Assembly (NCBI RefSeq): GCF_900129705.1
Contig: NZ_FQWO01000001.1
Span: forward strand, 186,001 to 250,000
Length of the DNA: 64,000 nucleotides
Reading direction: 5' to 3'
Origin: Flavobacterium granuli
GTDB lineage: Bacteria; Bacteroidota; Bacteroidia; Flavobacteriales; Flavobacteriaceae
Of this stretch, positions 46,501-55,229 are shown one piece after another. A program made the position numbers and the translations under genes. The notes under the pieces were generated by a model. That model saw only the letters and a list, made by a program, of their open reading frames with translations. It ran no database searches and was not told the DNA's origin. How positions within the stretch are numbered: position 1 is the stretch's first letter; each line of letters opens with the position of its first letter.

Positions 46501-46757
46501 CGCGTTTACGTCCTATCTTGATGACTTCATTTGCTTTTGTCGCCGGATTAATCCCACTGATGTTGGCCTCCGGAGCTGGTGCCATCGGAAACCGAACCAT
46601 TGGAACTGCCGCTGCGGGAGGAATGTTTTTCGGGACTCTTTTTGGAGTACTGATCATCCCGGGCTTATACTTCATTTTTGCCAGTATTTCCGAGAAACAC
46701 CCTCTTATTGAAGGAGAAGAAGAAAATCCATTAACCGAAGAAATTGATTCCTTATAA
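43593..46757 (+). CDS. RND multidrug efflux pump, AcrB/MexB (HAE1) type
   Basis: This 1054-residue inner-membrane proton antiporter has an N-terminal segment (about 9-28), two large periplasmic loops and twelve expected membrane segments. The central helix 4 has Val-Val-Asp-Asn-Ala-Ile-Val-Val-Val-Glu (the proton-relay Asp pair region) and the helix 10 region has Gly-Leu-Leu-Gly-Lys-Asn-Ala. The length and motifs fit drug efflux (HAE1) rather than heavy-metal (CzcA) pumps. It starts 32 bases after the adaptor and its stop is 2 bases before the outer-membrane factor gene. Confidence 0.94.
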   Translation: MFTKFIHRPVLSIVISLMIVLLGALSLTQLPMTQFPDIAPPEVTVTTKYTGANAEASVKAVVTTLERAVNGVPGMAYMSSVSGNDGTSVINIIFNAGSDPEIAAVNVQNRVSSVLDELPEEVIKSGVIVEKVQNSMLLYLNILSSDPKLDEKFLYNFADINILPELKRIEGVGFADIMGQREYAMRVWLNPVKMASYNISTEEVVQSLKQQSIEAAPGKVGESSGKVEQSLQYVVKYTGKYNTVEQYENVIIKRDFQGELLRLKDIAEIEFGSLDYDVLSKENGKPSAAIVLKQRPGSNASDVIENIKNKMEELKVSFPSGISYTYSYDVSSFLNASVEGVLFTLIEAFLLVALVVFIFLGDFRSTLIPAIAVPVSLIGTFFFMQLFGFSINLITLFALVLAIGIVVDNAIVVVEAVHAKMEEEHLDAKAATESAMHEIGGAIIAITLVMSAVFIPVAFLPGPAGVFYRQFSVTMAIAIVLSGISALTLTPALCAMMLKNTHGQLRKNTWINRFIDSFNKQYNKISDRYRKLLGLIVNRRVVTILSLLIFCVATMGLGKLLPTGFIPNEDQGTIYASITTPSGATLERSEAVVDAIQEVAMKNEGVASVSTLAGYNFLTDGTGASYGMNLISLKSWKDRKGTTDQDIIQQLKEKTNHIKDAKIEFFTPPPVPGYGNSSGFELRILDKTGKGDLKKLEEVATNFAAELNKNEAIKNSFSSFDASFPQYLVNIDNTKAAQKGVNVNEVLSTLQTYLGSDYATNFIRFNQMYKVMVQSSPEYRAKPEDILKLYAKNSEGEMVAMSSFLSIEKVYGPEQITRYNMYPSAMLNGEPSEGYSSGQAIAAVKAIAAEKLPKGYGYDWGGSSRDQASAGNEAIYIFLICLLFIYFLLAAQYESFLLPLPVILSLPTGILGAFFLLAALGLENNIYAQVAMVMLIGLLGKNAVLIIEFAVLRHKDGLPPLQAAIEGATARLRPILMTSFAFVAGLIPLMLASGAGAIGNRTIGTAAAGGMFFGTLFGVLIIPGLYFIFASISEKHPLIEGEEENPLTEEIDSL

Positions 46758-46759
46758 TT

Positions 46760-48187
46760 ATGTCAAGAACAAAAATAATAGCAGGATGTGCTGCCCTAAC
46801 GTTTTTTGCGTTGGGATGCAAAACAATAGCAACTCCACTAATGGTCGAAATGAAACCGTTGCCCGAATCCTATGTAGCTTCAAAAGATACATTGAATATA
46901 GCCGCTACAAAATGGGATCTGTTTTACAAAGATCAAAAACTGAAACAATTGATAGAAATAAGTCTGGCGAATAACTACGATTTACAGGCCGCAATGCAAA
47001 AGATTGAAATCGCACGCAGTAGCTTACGTCTTAATAAAGGAGCGCAATTGCCAAGCCTTAGTGCGGGCATAGGTGCTGCCCAAAGGAAATTCGGTTTGTA
47101 TACGATGGATGGTGCCGGAAATGCTACCACAGATATTAGACCCGGTCAAATCGTACCGGAACACTTACCCGATTATTTAGCTGGATTCAATGCGAGCTGG
47201 GAAGTAGATGTTTGGGGGAAACTTCGTTCCAAGAAAAAAGCGGCTGCCGCCCGATACAGCGGAAGCATAGAAGGCAAAAACGCCATTCAAACCGCATTAA
47301 TTGCCGAAGTAGCCTCAGCTTATTTCGAATTATTGGCTTTAGATAACGAATTGGACATCATCAGAGAAACCATCGTATTGCAGCAAGCGGCTTTAGAAGT
47401 CATTAAAATAAAAAAAGCAGCAGCCGTTTTAAACGAATTGGCCGTAAAACAATTTGAAGGACAGCTATCAAATTCAAAAGCTTTTGAATTCGAAATCATA
47501 CAGAAAATTGCCCTTACCGAAAACCGATTGAATTTCTTGAGCGGTCAATTTCCTCAAACTATTTTACGTGATAAGACGAAATTCAACGCTGAGAATACCA
47601 GTCCAATCAGCTTAGGAATTCCATCCCAACTTCTTAAAAACAGACCCGACATCCGTCAGGCTGAACTGGAATTAATTGCCTCAAAATGTGATGTAAAATC
47701 GGCCAAAGCCGCTTTTTACCCTTCCTTTACTATAACCGGAAGTGTGGGATACCAAGCCTTCAAAACGGCGCTTTTGTTTCAATCTCCCGATTCTTTCGCC
47801 TATACAATTTTAGGAGGCTTGACAGCTCCTTTATTGAACCGAAGCGCTATCAAAGCACAGTTCAATACAGCCAAAGCCAACCAAACAGAAGCTTTGCTAA
47901 ACTATCAAAAAACAATTTTGAACGGTTATATTGAGGTAGCTAACGAATTGTCGAACTTGAACAATCTAAAACAATTGTACGAGCTTAAAGACAAAGAAGT
48001 CGCTTCCTATACACAATCGATAACGATCGCAAATGATCTTTTTAAATCTGGCAGAGCAAGCTATTTAGAGGTTCTAATGAGCCAGCGTACGGCCTTAGAA
48101 TCAAAAATAGAATTAATTACCACCAAAAAACTCCAACATCAGGCTGCAATAAACCTATACAAAGCGCTGGGTGGAGGATGGCAATAA
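46760..48187 (+). CDS. Outer-membrane efflux factor (TolC/OprM-like lipoprotein)
   Basis: This 475-residue lipoprotein has lipidated Cys20 (Phe-Ala-Leu-Gly-Cys) and the two related halves of the OprM/NodT family, each with long helices; the block Leu-Leu-Lys-Asn-Arg-Pro-Asp-Ile-Arg-Gln-Ala-Glu is typical. It forms the exit duct of the tripartite pump. The 2-base gap to the pump gene implies translational coupling. No regulator gene (TetR, AraC or two-component) is next to the operon. Confidence 0.93.
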   Translation: MSRTKIIAGCAALTFFALGCKTIATPLMVEMKPLPESYVASKDTLNIAATKWDLFYKDQKLKQLIEISLANNYDLQAAMQKIEIARSSLRLNKGAQLPSLSAGIGAAQRKFGLYTMDGAGNATTDIRPGQIVPEHLPDYLAGFNASWEVDVWGKLRSKKKAAAARYSGSIEGKNAIQTALIAEVASAYFELLALDNELDIIRETIVLQQAALEVIKIKKAAAVLNELAVKQFEGQLSNSKAFEFEIIQKIALTENRLNFLSGQFPQTILRDKTKFNAENTSPISLGIPSQLLKNRPDIRQAELELIASKCDVKSAKAAFYPSFTITGSVGYQAFKTALLFQSPDSFAYTILGGLTAPLLNRSAIKAQFNTAKANQTEALLNYQKTILNGYIEVANELSNLNNLKQLYELKDKEVASYTQSITIANDLFKSGRASYLEVLMSQRTALESKIELITTKKLQHQAAINLYKALGGGWQ

Positions 48188-48257
48188 TTCAATTCGTTTT
48201 TTAAAATTTCGCCTTTAGTTTGTTAGTACAAAAGCTAATGTGAACAATAGAAAAACC

Positions 48258-48298
48258 AAAGAGGCTGTGCGAAAAGAAATTTTCAAACAGCCTCTTTT
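48258..48298 (+). terminator. Intrinsic terminator after the efflux operon
   Basis: AAAGAGGCTGT (48258-48268) pairs with ACAGCCTCTTT (48287-48297), followed by a T, 70 bases after the stop at 48187. Confidence 0.8.
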
Positions 48299-48453
48299 CT
48301 TTTGGACTGAATTATCACTTTTTTAAGACAAAAACATTTTTTCATAAAAGACAATTCACATATATTTACCGGTTTCGTCTTGACCTATTATTATTACATT
48401 TCAATCGCAAAAATCATACAACCAAATTAACCTCTATAACATTAAACTAAAAA

Positions 48454-50961
48454 ATGAAACTAAAACACCTCTTACTAACTGCCTTATTTTTATCCTTTGT
48501 AACTACTGCCTGGACACAAACTGATAGCTACACTATTTTCCCAAATCCACAGATCATAAACCTCAGCGGACAAAAAATCAGTGCCGATGTATCTTATAAA
48601 TTAGAAGGAAACTTCAAACTAAAGCCCAATAGCCTGGCTTTATTGAACGAAATATTCAACGTTCAGAATAAAAGCAAACCCTTGACTGTAATTATTAATC
48701 CTATAACTAAAACGGATAAAAATTTACAAATATCAGGAGCCTATACTTTAAAAATTACCGCTAAAGCCATAGAAATTGCCGTTTATGATAATCGTTCCGT
48801 TTTTTATGCCTTGCAAACTTTAAAACAACTAAAAAAAGACAATAGCCTTCCTACAGTTGATATTACTGACTTTCCGGACGTTCTTTCACGGGGTTCCGTT
48901 GAAGGATTCTATGGCACTCCTTGGAGCCATGAAGATCGCATTTCGCAATTTAAATTTTATGGAAAATTAAAATTAAACACTTATATCTACGGTCCAAAAG
49001 ACGATCCTTACCACTCTTCTCCAAATTGGAGAAAACCCTATCCGGCAGAAAATGCGAAACAAATCAAGGAACTCGTTCAAGAAGCCAACAACAATGAAGT
49101 TGATTTTACTTGGGCAATCCATCCCGGTTTAGACATCCAATGGAACAACGCTGATCGCTTAGCTATTTTAAATAAACTGGAATGGATGTATGATTTAGGC
49201 ATACGCTCCTTTGCCGTATTTTTTGATGATATTTCAGGTGAAGGTACCAAAGCCGAAAAACAGGCTGAATTATTAAACTATATCCAAAAACAATTTATCG
49301 AAAAGAAAAAAGATGTCCTGCCTTTGATTATGTGTCCTACTGAATACAACAAGGCCTGGTCAGACCCAAAACCAAATACCTATTTAGACATTCTGGGAGA
49401 TCAATTACATCCGTCGATACAAATTATGTGGACCGGCGACCGAGTTATAGACGATGTTAGCAAAGCGGACTTGGATTGGATCAATAAACGCATCAAACGC
49501 AAAGCCTACATTTGGTGGAATTTCCCTGTAAGTGATTACGTTCGCGATCATTTGTTGATGGGTGCCGCTTATGGCTTGGACACCACCATTAAAAACGATT
49601 TATCCGGTTTTGTGTCCAATCCAATGGAACGAGCCGAAGCTTCTAAACTGGCCTTATTTAGTGTTGCCTTGTATTCCTGGAATCTAAAAAGCTACGAACC
49701 GATGGCTGCTTGGCATGCAGCGGCAAAATATATTATGCCTGAAGCCGCAACAGCTTTTCAATTATTCAATGAACACAATAGCGATCTCGGTCCAAACGGT
49801 CACCGTTACAGAAGAGAGGAATCAGTGATCATCAAACCTGTAATAGATTCTTTTCTAACCGAATATAAAAACAACACTTATTCTACCGAATTAGCGACTA
49901 AAATCAAGACGGAATTTGAACGTATTATTCCGGTCACTCAGGAATTGCGTGACAAATGCCTGAACAAAAATCTGATTCGCGAGATCGATCCTTGGCTAAC
50001 ACAATTTAACTTATTAGGAAAAGCAGGACTGCAAACGATGTTATTTCTTGAAGCAAAAGAGTCTGGTAATAAAGCGATGGCTTGGGATAATTATTTAAAA
50101 ACGAAAATGCTTTTAGACAGCATTCAAATAGTAGACAAAACCTTCAACCAAAATCCCTACCAACCGGGCGTAAAAACGGGTTCTTTGGTTCTAATGCCTT
50201 TTGTAAAAACTGTTTTTGATGAGGCTCAAAACTACTTTATTCCTACTATAGCAAATTCTGAAAACCATAGCACTACGGCTCTGATCAGCAATACGGAGAA
50301 ATTAAAAAACCAACCTTTACAATTAAGTAATACGAGTATTGCCATTTCTCCTGTTTTAGAAGTTTTAAATTTAAATCCGCAAGAATATTTGGGAATTCGC
50401 CTTGACAAAAGCCTAAAAGCAAAAGAATTCCACTTTAATTTAGAATCCAATAATTTGATGGAAGGCGGTGCTTTTGAAACTTCTGTTGATGGCCTTAATT
50501 GGCAAACTTTAAATCTGGAGCAAAAACGCGGAAAAGGAAGTCTTAAAGTTTTGACCGATGGTGTAAAATACATTCGTTACAAAAACGACTCCGCAAACAG
50601 CAAGAGCTTGTTCTTAAAAGAATTTAAAGTAATTGTGGAAGCCGAAAATAAAAACACAGATCAAACGATCTATGTTCAAGATTATTCGATTGCAACCTAT
50701 TTAGAACTGAATGCTAAAAACGAGCTAAACTTGCCCTTGTCTCTAAATAAGCAAACAAAAACGATAAGCTTACTTGTACAAAACAGCAACAAGCCTTTTG
50801 AAGTAAACCAAATCAGCAAGCGAGGCAAAAAAACTCCAATCTATAAAGGTGCCGGAAATTACATCGTAATCCCTTCTAAACAATTAAAAAAAGCGACTGC
50901 CATAGAAATAAACTCTAACGGCAATAAAGATTTTAGAATCTATGAAATTCTGGAAAACTAA
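48454..50961 (+). CDS. Secreted GH84 beta-N-acetylglucosaminidase
   Basis: This 835-residue protein has a signal peptide (1-22), an N-terminal GH20b-like domain (about 25-140), a GH84 catalytic barrel (about 145-430) and C-terminal domains including one with a carbohydrate-binding look (about 640-730). The start of the barrel has Arg-Gly-Ser-Val-Glu-Gly-Phe-Tyr-Gly-Thr-Pro-Trp, and the catalytic pair is Asp258-Asp259 in Phe-Phe-Asp-Asp-Ile-Ser-Gly-Glu-Gly. GH84 enzymes cleave terminal beta-N-acetylglucosamine by substrate-assisted catalysis, for example from host glycans. It is not flanked by SusC/SusD genes. Confidence 0.92.
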   Translation: MKLKHLLLTALFLSFVTTAWTQTDSYTIFPNPQIINLSGQKISADVSYKLEGNFKLKPNSLALLNEIFNVQNKSKPLTVIINPITKTDKNLQISGAYTLKITAKAIEIAVYDNRSVFYALQTLKQLKKDNSLPTVDITDFPDVLSRGSVEGFYGTPWSHEDRISQFKFYGKLKLNTYIYGPKDDPYHSSPNWRKPYPAENAKQIKELVQEANNNEVDFTWAIHPGLDIQWNNADRLAILNKLEWMYDLGIRSFAVFFDDISGEGTKAEKQAELLNYIQKQFIEKKKDVLPLIMCPTEYNKAWSDPKPNTYLDILGDQLHPSIQIMWTGDRVIDDVSKADLDWINKRIKRKAYIWWNFPVSDYVRDHLLMGAAYGLDTTIKNDLSGFVSNPMERAEASKLALFSVALYSWNLKSYEPMAAWHAAAKYIMPEAATAFQLFNEHNSDLGPNGHRYRREESVIIKPVIDSFLTEYKNNTYSTELATKIKTEFERIIPVTQELRDKCLNKNLIREIDPWLTQFNLLGKAGLQTMLFLEAKESGNKAMAWDNYLKTKMLLDSIQIVDKTFNQNPYQPGVKTGSLVLMPFVKTVFDEAQNYFIPTIANSENHSTTALISNTEKLKNQPLQLSNTSIAISPVLEVLNLNPQEYLGIRLDKSLKAKEFHFNLESNNLMEGGAFETSVDGLNWQTLNLEQKRGKGSLKVLTDGVKYIRYKNDSANSKSLFLKEFKVIVEAENKNTDQTIYVQDYSIATYLELNAKNELNLPLSLNKQTKTISLLVQNSNKPFEVNQISKRGKKTPIYKGAGNYIVIPSKQLKKATAIEINSNGNKDFRIYEILEN

Positions 50962-50998
50962 GCCTTTAAAAAATTAGCACAGTCCTGTTTAGCAACAA

Positions 50999-51037
50999 AA
51001 AACCCGATAGTTTAAAAGCTATCGGGTTTTGTTTTTT
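50999..51037. terminator. Bidirectional intrinsic terminator
   Basis: AAAACCCGATAG (50999-51010) pairs with CTATCGGGTTTT (51019-51030), followed by a G and six Ts; it separates genes converging at 50961 and 51049. Confidence 0.88.
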
Positions 51038-51048
51038 ATGAATGCGAA

Positions 51049-51492
51049 TTACTTTTTAGCAGGAAACTTCCAATCAAATTCATCTTTTTGATTGATGATG
51101 GCTCCAATTTCAAATTTCACCACCTCATCAAATTCCGTTTGAAAAATAATCCAGTTTTCCTCGTTGAAATAGTTCTCAAAAGTGTCAAACTCTTCTTGCG
51201 TAAATTTAGTGATTCCTTTGGCAGCCAAATCTTTCTTGACATCATTGATTTTTTTACCAATCACTTTGTTGCCAAACAATTCCAAATCTGGACTAGAAGC
51301 TACCATATAGCCTAATTTGAATTCTTCTTCCTTGTAAAAAGTCAAACGAATTTTAAGCGCATTATAGGCAAAAATTACGTTATCGTCCTCGTCTTTGTAG
51401 TCTCTATCCGGCTTACCGTAAATAGCGGTAACATCCTTTTGTTTCATCCCGAAAATGAGTTTATCAATTCCGTTTTTTAGGTTTATTTTCAT
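51049..51492 (-). CDS. Small soluble protein of unknown function (BamE-like motif)
   Basis: This 147-residue protein has no signal peptide or membrane segment. It contains two copies of a Phe/Gly-x-Lys-x-x-x-Asp-Val-x-x-x-x-Gly style motif (residues about 15-26 and 76-90), reminiscent of the BamE/SmpA fold, but the match is weak. It is acidic and a single gene. Confidence 0.5.
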   Translation of the reverse strand: MKINLKNGIDKLIFGMKQKDVTAIYGKPDRDYKDEDDNVIFAYNALKIRLTFYKEEEFKLGYMVASSPDLELFGNKVIGKKINDVKKDLAAKGITKFTQEEFDTFENYFNEENWIIFQTEFDEVVKFEIGAIINQKDEFDWKFPAKK

Positions 51493-51507
51493 CTGATTCT
51501 ATTTTAA

Positions 51508-51533
51508 CGCAAAGTTCGCAAAGTTTTTCGCAA
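51508..51533. repeat. Short direct repeats of CGCAAAGTT
   Basis: Two adjacent copies of CGCAAAGTT (51508-51516 and 51517-51525), then three Ts and a partial copy CGCAA (51529-51533), in the upstream spacer of the 147-residue gene. Confidence 0.6.
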
Positions 51534-51765
51534 ACCGCGCTATAATTTTGGGTTTATAATTGCTTCAAACTTTTAATCCTTGGATAAAAACTACTTGTAA
51601 ATAAGAGTTTGTTCCAATAATTTAATTTTTAAGAAAAAACCAACTATGAAAAGCTTTTTTTAAATCTACTCTAAACCTAAATCCGCTGCCTCAAATTCTA
51701 TATGGACTATTCACAGCCGTTTGGAAAATTCGCAATAAATATCGAACTTTACAAAAAACGAAATT

Positions 51766-51999
51766 ATGAATGCCTTAAACGACATCAAAAACAGTTTGAT
51801 TGACCGCATTTTAGCCACCAAAAACGAAAAATTATTGGAAGCTATAAACAGCATTTTTGATTCCACCCAATCTGAAGAACTCATTTCACTTTCATCAGAA
51901 CAAATAGAAATGTTAGCTATGAGCGAACTAGATATTCAAGCCGGAAAACTCATTTCTGAATCTGAACTAAACAAACGTGATTCTGAATGGCTCAGTTAA
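51766..51999 (+). CDS. Antitoxin of a RelE/ParE-type toxin-antitoxin pair
   Basis: This 77-residue acidic protein is mostly helical, with a mid-part Ile-Ser-Leu-Ser-Ser-Glu-Gln-Ile-Glu-Met-Leu and a C-terminal Asp-Ile-Gln-Ala-Gly-Lys-Leu-Ile-Ser-Glu-Ser-Glu-Leu-Asn, which fits small antitoxins that neutralise ParE-like toxins in Bacteroidota. It overlaps the toxin gene by 13 bases (51987-51999), the normal arrangement for translational coupling. DNA binding, and hence self-repression, is expected but no operator is evident. Confidence 0.75.
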   Translation: MNALNDIKNSLIDRILATKNEKLLEAINSIFDSTQSEELISLSSEQIEMLAMSELDIQAGKLISESELNKRDSEWLS

Positions 52000-52301
52000 A
52001 AATATTGTGGACTGAAACTGCAATCCTACAAAGAAATTATATTTTTGAATATTGGATTGAAAGAAATAAAAGCAATACTTACGCAAAAAAGCTGAATCAA
52101 AAAATAAAGGAACGAACCGAACTTTTAAAACAAAATCCTGAACTGGGAAAGAAAACGGAATTTAAAAATACCAGAGCCGTTTCTTTGGGCCATTATAGCA
52201 TCCTTTATCAAAACTATCATTCAAAAATAATTATTAGTGGTTTTTAGGACAATAGACAAGAGCCTGAAATATTATTAAAACTTCTGAAGAGCAATCAATA
52301 G
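51987..52301 (+). pseudogene. RelE/ParE-type toxin with in-frame nonsense codon
   Basis: The frame reads as a ParE/RelE toxin (Trp-Thr-Glu-Thr-Ala, Gln-Arg-Asn-Tyr, His-Tyr-Ser-Ile-Leu-Tyr) up to Ile-Ser-Gly-Phe, where TAG occurs at 52245-52247. In family members this place is usually Trp (Gly-Phe-Trp-Asp-x-Arg-Gln). After the stop the same frame continues Asp-Asn-Arg-Gln-Glu-Pro-Glu-Ile-Leu-Leu-Lys and ends in TAG at 52299-52301. A single TGG to TAG change thus cuts the toxin from about 104 to 86 residues. The product may be inactive or weakened; the antitoxin is intact. Confidence 0.8.
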
Positions 52302-52371
52302 TCTCTAATACAATATTAAACCCTACTTAAATTACGCAATTCTCTAAAAAACAACCATTCAACTCCTTATC

Positions 52372-55215
52372 ATGAAATCATTCCAGTTGCTAACAATCTC
52401 TTTCTTACTATTCACGGGATTCATTTCCTATGGACAAAAGGATGCTAAAGCGAACAAGTCAAAAGAATTCAAGGTAGAATTCGAACAATTCACTTTAGAC
52501 AATGGTTTGCAAGTCATCTTGCATATCGATCGTTCTGATCCTGTTGTTGCCGTTGCATTGACCTGTCATGTGGGATCAGCGAGAGAGAAAGCAGGCCGAA
52601 CTGGTTTTGCCCACTTATTCGAGCATTTGCTTTTCTTGGAATCGGAGAATCTGGGCAAAGGGGGATTGGATAAAATGAGCGCGCGTATTGGCGGTTCCGG
52701 TGCTAATGGTTCTACCAGCCGCGATCGCACCAATTATTTTCAAACCGTTCCCAAAGATGCTTTGGAAAAAATGATTTGGGCAGAAGCGGACAAACTGGGT
52801 TATTTTATCAATACAGTGACTGATCCGGTACTTGCCAAAGAAAAACAAGTGGTAAAAAACGAAAAAAGGCAGAGTTACGACAACAAACCTTATGGAAATA
52901 ATTTTTCAGTAATCAACTCCAATTTATATCCTGAAAACCATCCTTACCATTGGGAAGTAATCGGTTCTTTGGAAGATTTACAAAATGCGTCTCTTCAGGA
53001 TGTAAAAGAGTTTTACAACCGTTGGTATGTACCTAATAATGTGACCCTAACCATTGCTGGTGATGTTGATGTCAAACAAACTAAGGCTTGGGTACAGAAA
53101 TATTTTGGCGAAATAAAACGAGGAGAAACAATTCCAAAAATGGAAAAACAGCCTGTGACTCTGAATCAAACCAAAAAACTATACCATGAAGACAATTTTG
53201 CCCGTTTACCGCAACTTACGCTAACCTGGCCTTCCGTTTATGAATATCATCCAGACAGCTATGCCCTGGAAGTTTTGGCTAACTATCTTTCAACCGGAAA
53301 AAATGCACCCTTATACAAAGTTTTGGTAGAAAACAAAAAATTGACCGATCAAGTAGGGATGTTCCAATACAATTCTGAACTGGCAGGACAATACATGCTC
53401 AACGTAATCGCTTTTGACAAAACGAATTTGAATGACGTCATGAATAGTATAAATGAAGCTTTTAAAAACTTCGAGAAAGAAGGGATTTCCCAGCAGGATT
53501 TAAACCGAATCAAAGCCGGACAGGAAACCGCCTTCTACAACGGACTTTCCAGTGTTTTAGGAAAAGGTTTTCAACTTGCCCAATACGAAATCTTTGCTGG
53601 AACCCCTGATTTCATCAACCAAGACGTAAAAAATATTCTTGCAGTAACAACTGCTGATGTGATGCGCGTCTATAAAAAATACATCAAAGATCAACATTTT
53701 ATCGCCAGCAGTTTTGTTCCAAAAGGAGAAACCAATTTGATATTAAAAGGATCAACCCTAGCCACCGTAGTCGAAGAGAAAATAATTGAAGGCAAAGAAG
53801 AATCCTTTGATGCCAGTATTGTGGCAACTTACGAAAAAACGCCTTCCAGCTTTGACCGCAGTGTAGAACCTGCTTATGGGAATAGCCCTGATGTAGTGTT
53901 GCCATCAGTATGGAAAGACAAACTAACATCTGGTCTATCGCTTTTTGGAATCGAAAATCAGGAAGTGCCCTTAGTACAATTTCAACTGCAAATTAAAGGC
54001 GGAATGTTGCTGGAAAATAAGGATAAAATTGGAGTCGCAAACCTCTTGTCCGAATTAATCACAAAAGGAACCCAAAACAAAACACCAGCCGAATTAGAAA
54101 ATGCCATCGAAAGCCTTGGCGCAACAATCAGAGCTTCGGCCACTGACGAATCTATTTTAATCCAAGGAAATACACTGGCAAAAAACTACGCTCAAACAAT
54201 CCAATTAGTTCAGGAAATCATTTTACAGCCTCGTTGGGACAGCAAAGAATTTGAGCTGATAAAACAAAGTACTTTGAGCCAGATTCAACAGCAAAAAGCA
54301 GACCCCAATACTATTGCCAGAAACGAATACAGAAAGCTGGTTTACGGCAAGGAATCTATTTTATCGAACAATCGAATGGGTACCGAAAATTCAGTCAACA
54401 GCATTACTATTACCGACTTGAAAGCCTATTACAACCAAAACATCTCTCCATCAGTTTCTAATTTCCAAATTGTAGGTGCCGTTTCAAAAGCAGAAGTCAA
54501 TCGTTCATTAAGCGCTCTAAATAAAAACTGGAAGTCTAAAAAAGTTCGCTTTCCGGAAACAAAAATTGCCGATGCTCCGGAAAGTTCAAAAATCTATTTC
54601 TATGATGTCCCGGGTGCTAAGCAATCGGTAATCAGAATAGGATATCCGGCTCTTGCTGCCACTGATGCTGATTTTTATCCTGCCGATATCATGAATTATC
54701 GTTTGGGAGGCGGAGATTTCTCTTCACAGCTTACCCAAGAACTACGCGAAGGAAAAGGCTATACGTATGGAATTGGCTCTTCTTTTGACGGAACCACCAC
54801 CAAAGGTCCTTTTACCATTTACAGTGGAGTGCGTTCTAATGTGACCTTTGAATCAGTGAAATTGATAAAAGATATTCTAGAACAATATGGCCCTCTTTTT
54901 ACAGCCAATGATCTTGATGTTACCAAAGGGTACTTGATTAAAAGTAACGCCAGAGCATTCGAAACAATGGGCTCAAAACTAAACATGCTGTATGAAATCA
55001 GCAACTACAATTTCTCCGATGATTATGCCAAACAAAGGGAAAATACCGTAAAAAAAATGGCTATCGAGGACATAAAAAATCTTTCCAAAAAATACCTCAA
55101 CACTAATAAAATGATCTATCTGATTGTAGGTGATGCCGAAACCCAGCTTAAAAAATTAGAACAAATTGGTTTTGGAACACCTATTCTTTTAAACAAAGAG
55201 CAAAGCCACAAGTAA
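52372..55215 (+). CDS. Secreted M16 zinc metallopeptidase (tandem-domain, insulinase family)
   Basis: This 947-residue protein has a signal peptide (1-21, ending Ser-Tyr-Gly-Gln), an N-terminal active M16 half with the inverted zinc motif His81-Leu-Phe-Glu84-His85, and a C-terminal half with no HxxEH, which supports substrate binding as in pitrilysin-type clams. It probably degrades peptides in the periplasm. The metal ATPase gene starts 14 bases downstream, so they are likely co-transcribed. Confidence 0.92.
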   Translation: MKSFQLLTISFLLFTGFISYGQKDAKANKSKEFKVEFEQFTLDNGLQVILHIDRSDPVVAVALTCHVGSAREKAGRTGFAHLFEHLLFLESENLGKGGLDKMSARIGGSGANGSTSRDRTNYFQTVPKDALEKMIWAEADKLGYFINTVTDPVLAKEKQVVKNEKRQSYDNKPYGNNFSVINSNLYPENHPYHWEVIGSLEDLQNASLQDVKEFYNRWYVPNNVTLTIAGDVDVKQTKAWVQKYFGEIKRGETIPKMEKQPVTLNQTKKLYHEDNFARLPQLTLTWPSVYEYHPDSYALEVLANYLSTGKNAPLYKVLVENKKLTDQVGMFQYNSELAGQYMLNVIAFDKTNLNDVMNSINEAFKNFEKEGISQQDLNRIKAGQETAFYNGLSSVLGKGFQLAQYEIFAGTPDFINQDVKNILAVTTADVMRVYKKYIKDQHFIASSFVPKGETNLILKGSTLATVVEEKIIEGKEESFDASIVATYEKTPSSFDRSVEPAYGNSPDVVLPSVWKDKLTSGLSLFGIENQEVPLVQFQLQIKGGMLLENKDKIGVANLLSELITKGTQNKTPAELENAIESLGATIRASATDESILIQGNTLAKNYAQTIQLVQEIILQPRWDSKEFELIKQSTLSQIQQQKADPNTIARNEYRKLVYGKESILSNNRMGTENSVNSITITDLKAYYNQNISPSVSNFQIVGAVSKAEVNRSLSALNKNWKSKKVRFPETKIADAPESSKIYFYDVPGAKQSVIRIGYPALAATDADFYPADIMNYRLGGGDFSSQLTQELREGKGYTYGIGSSFDGTTTKGPFTIYSGVRSNVTFESVKLIKDILEQYGPLFTANDLDVTKGYLIKSNARAFETMGSKLNMLYEISNYNFSDDYAKQRENTVKKMAIEDIKNLSKKYLNTNKMIYLIVGDAETQLKKLEQIGFGTPILLNKEQSHK

Positions 55216-55229
55216 ACTCAAATAATTCA

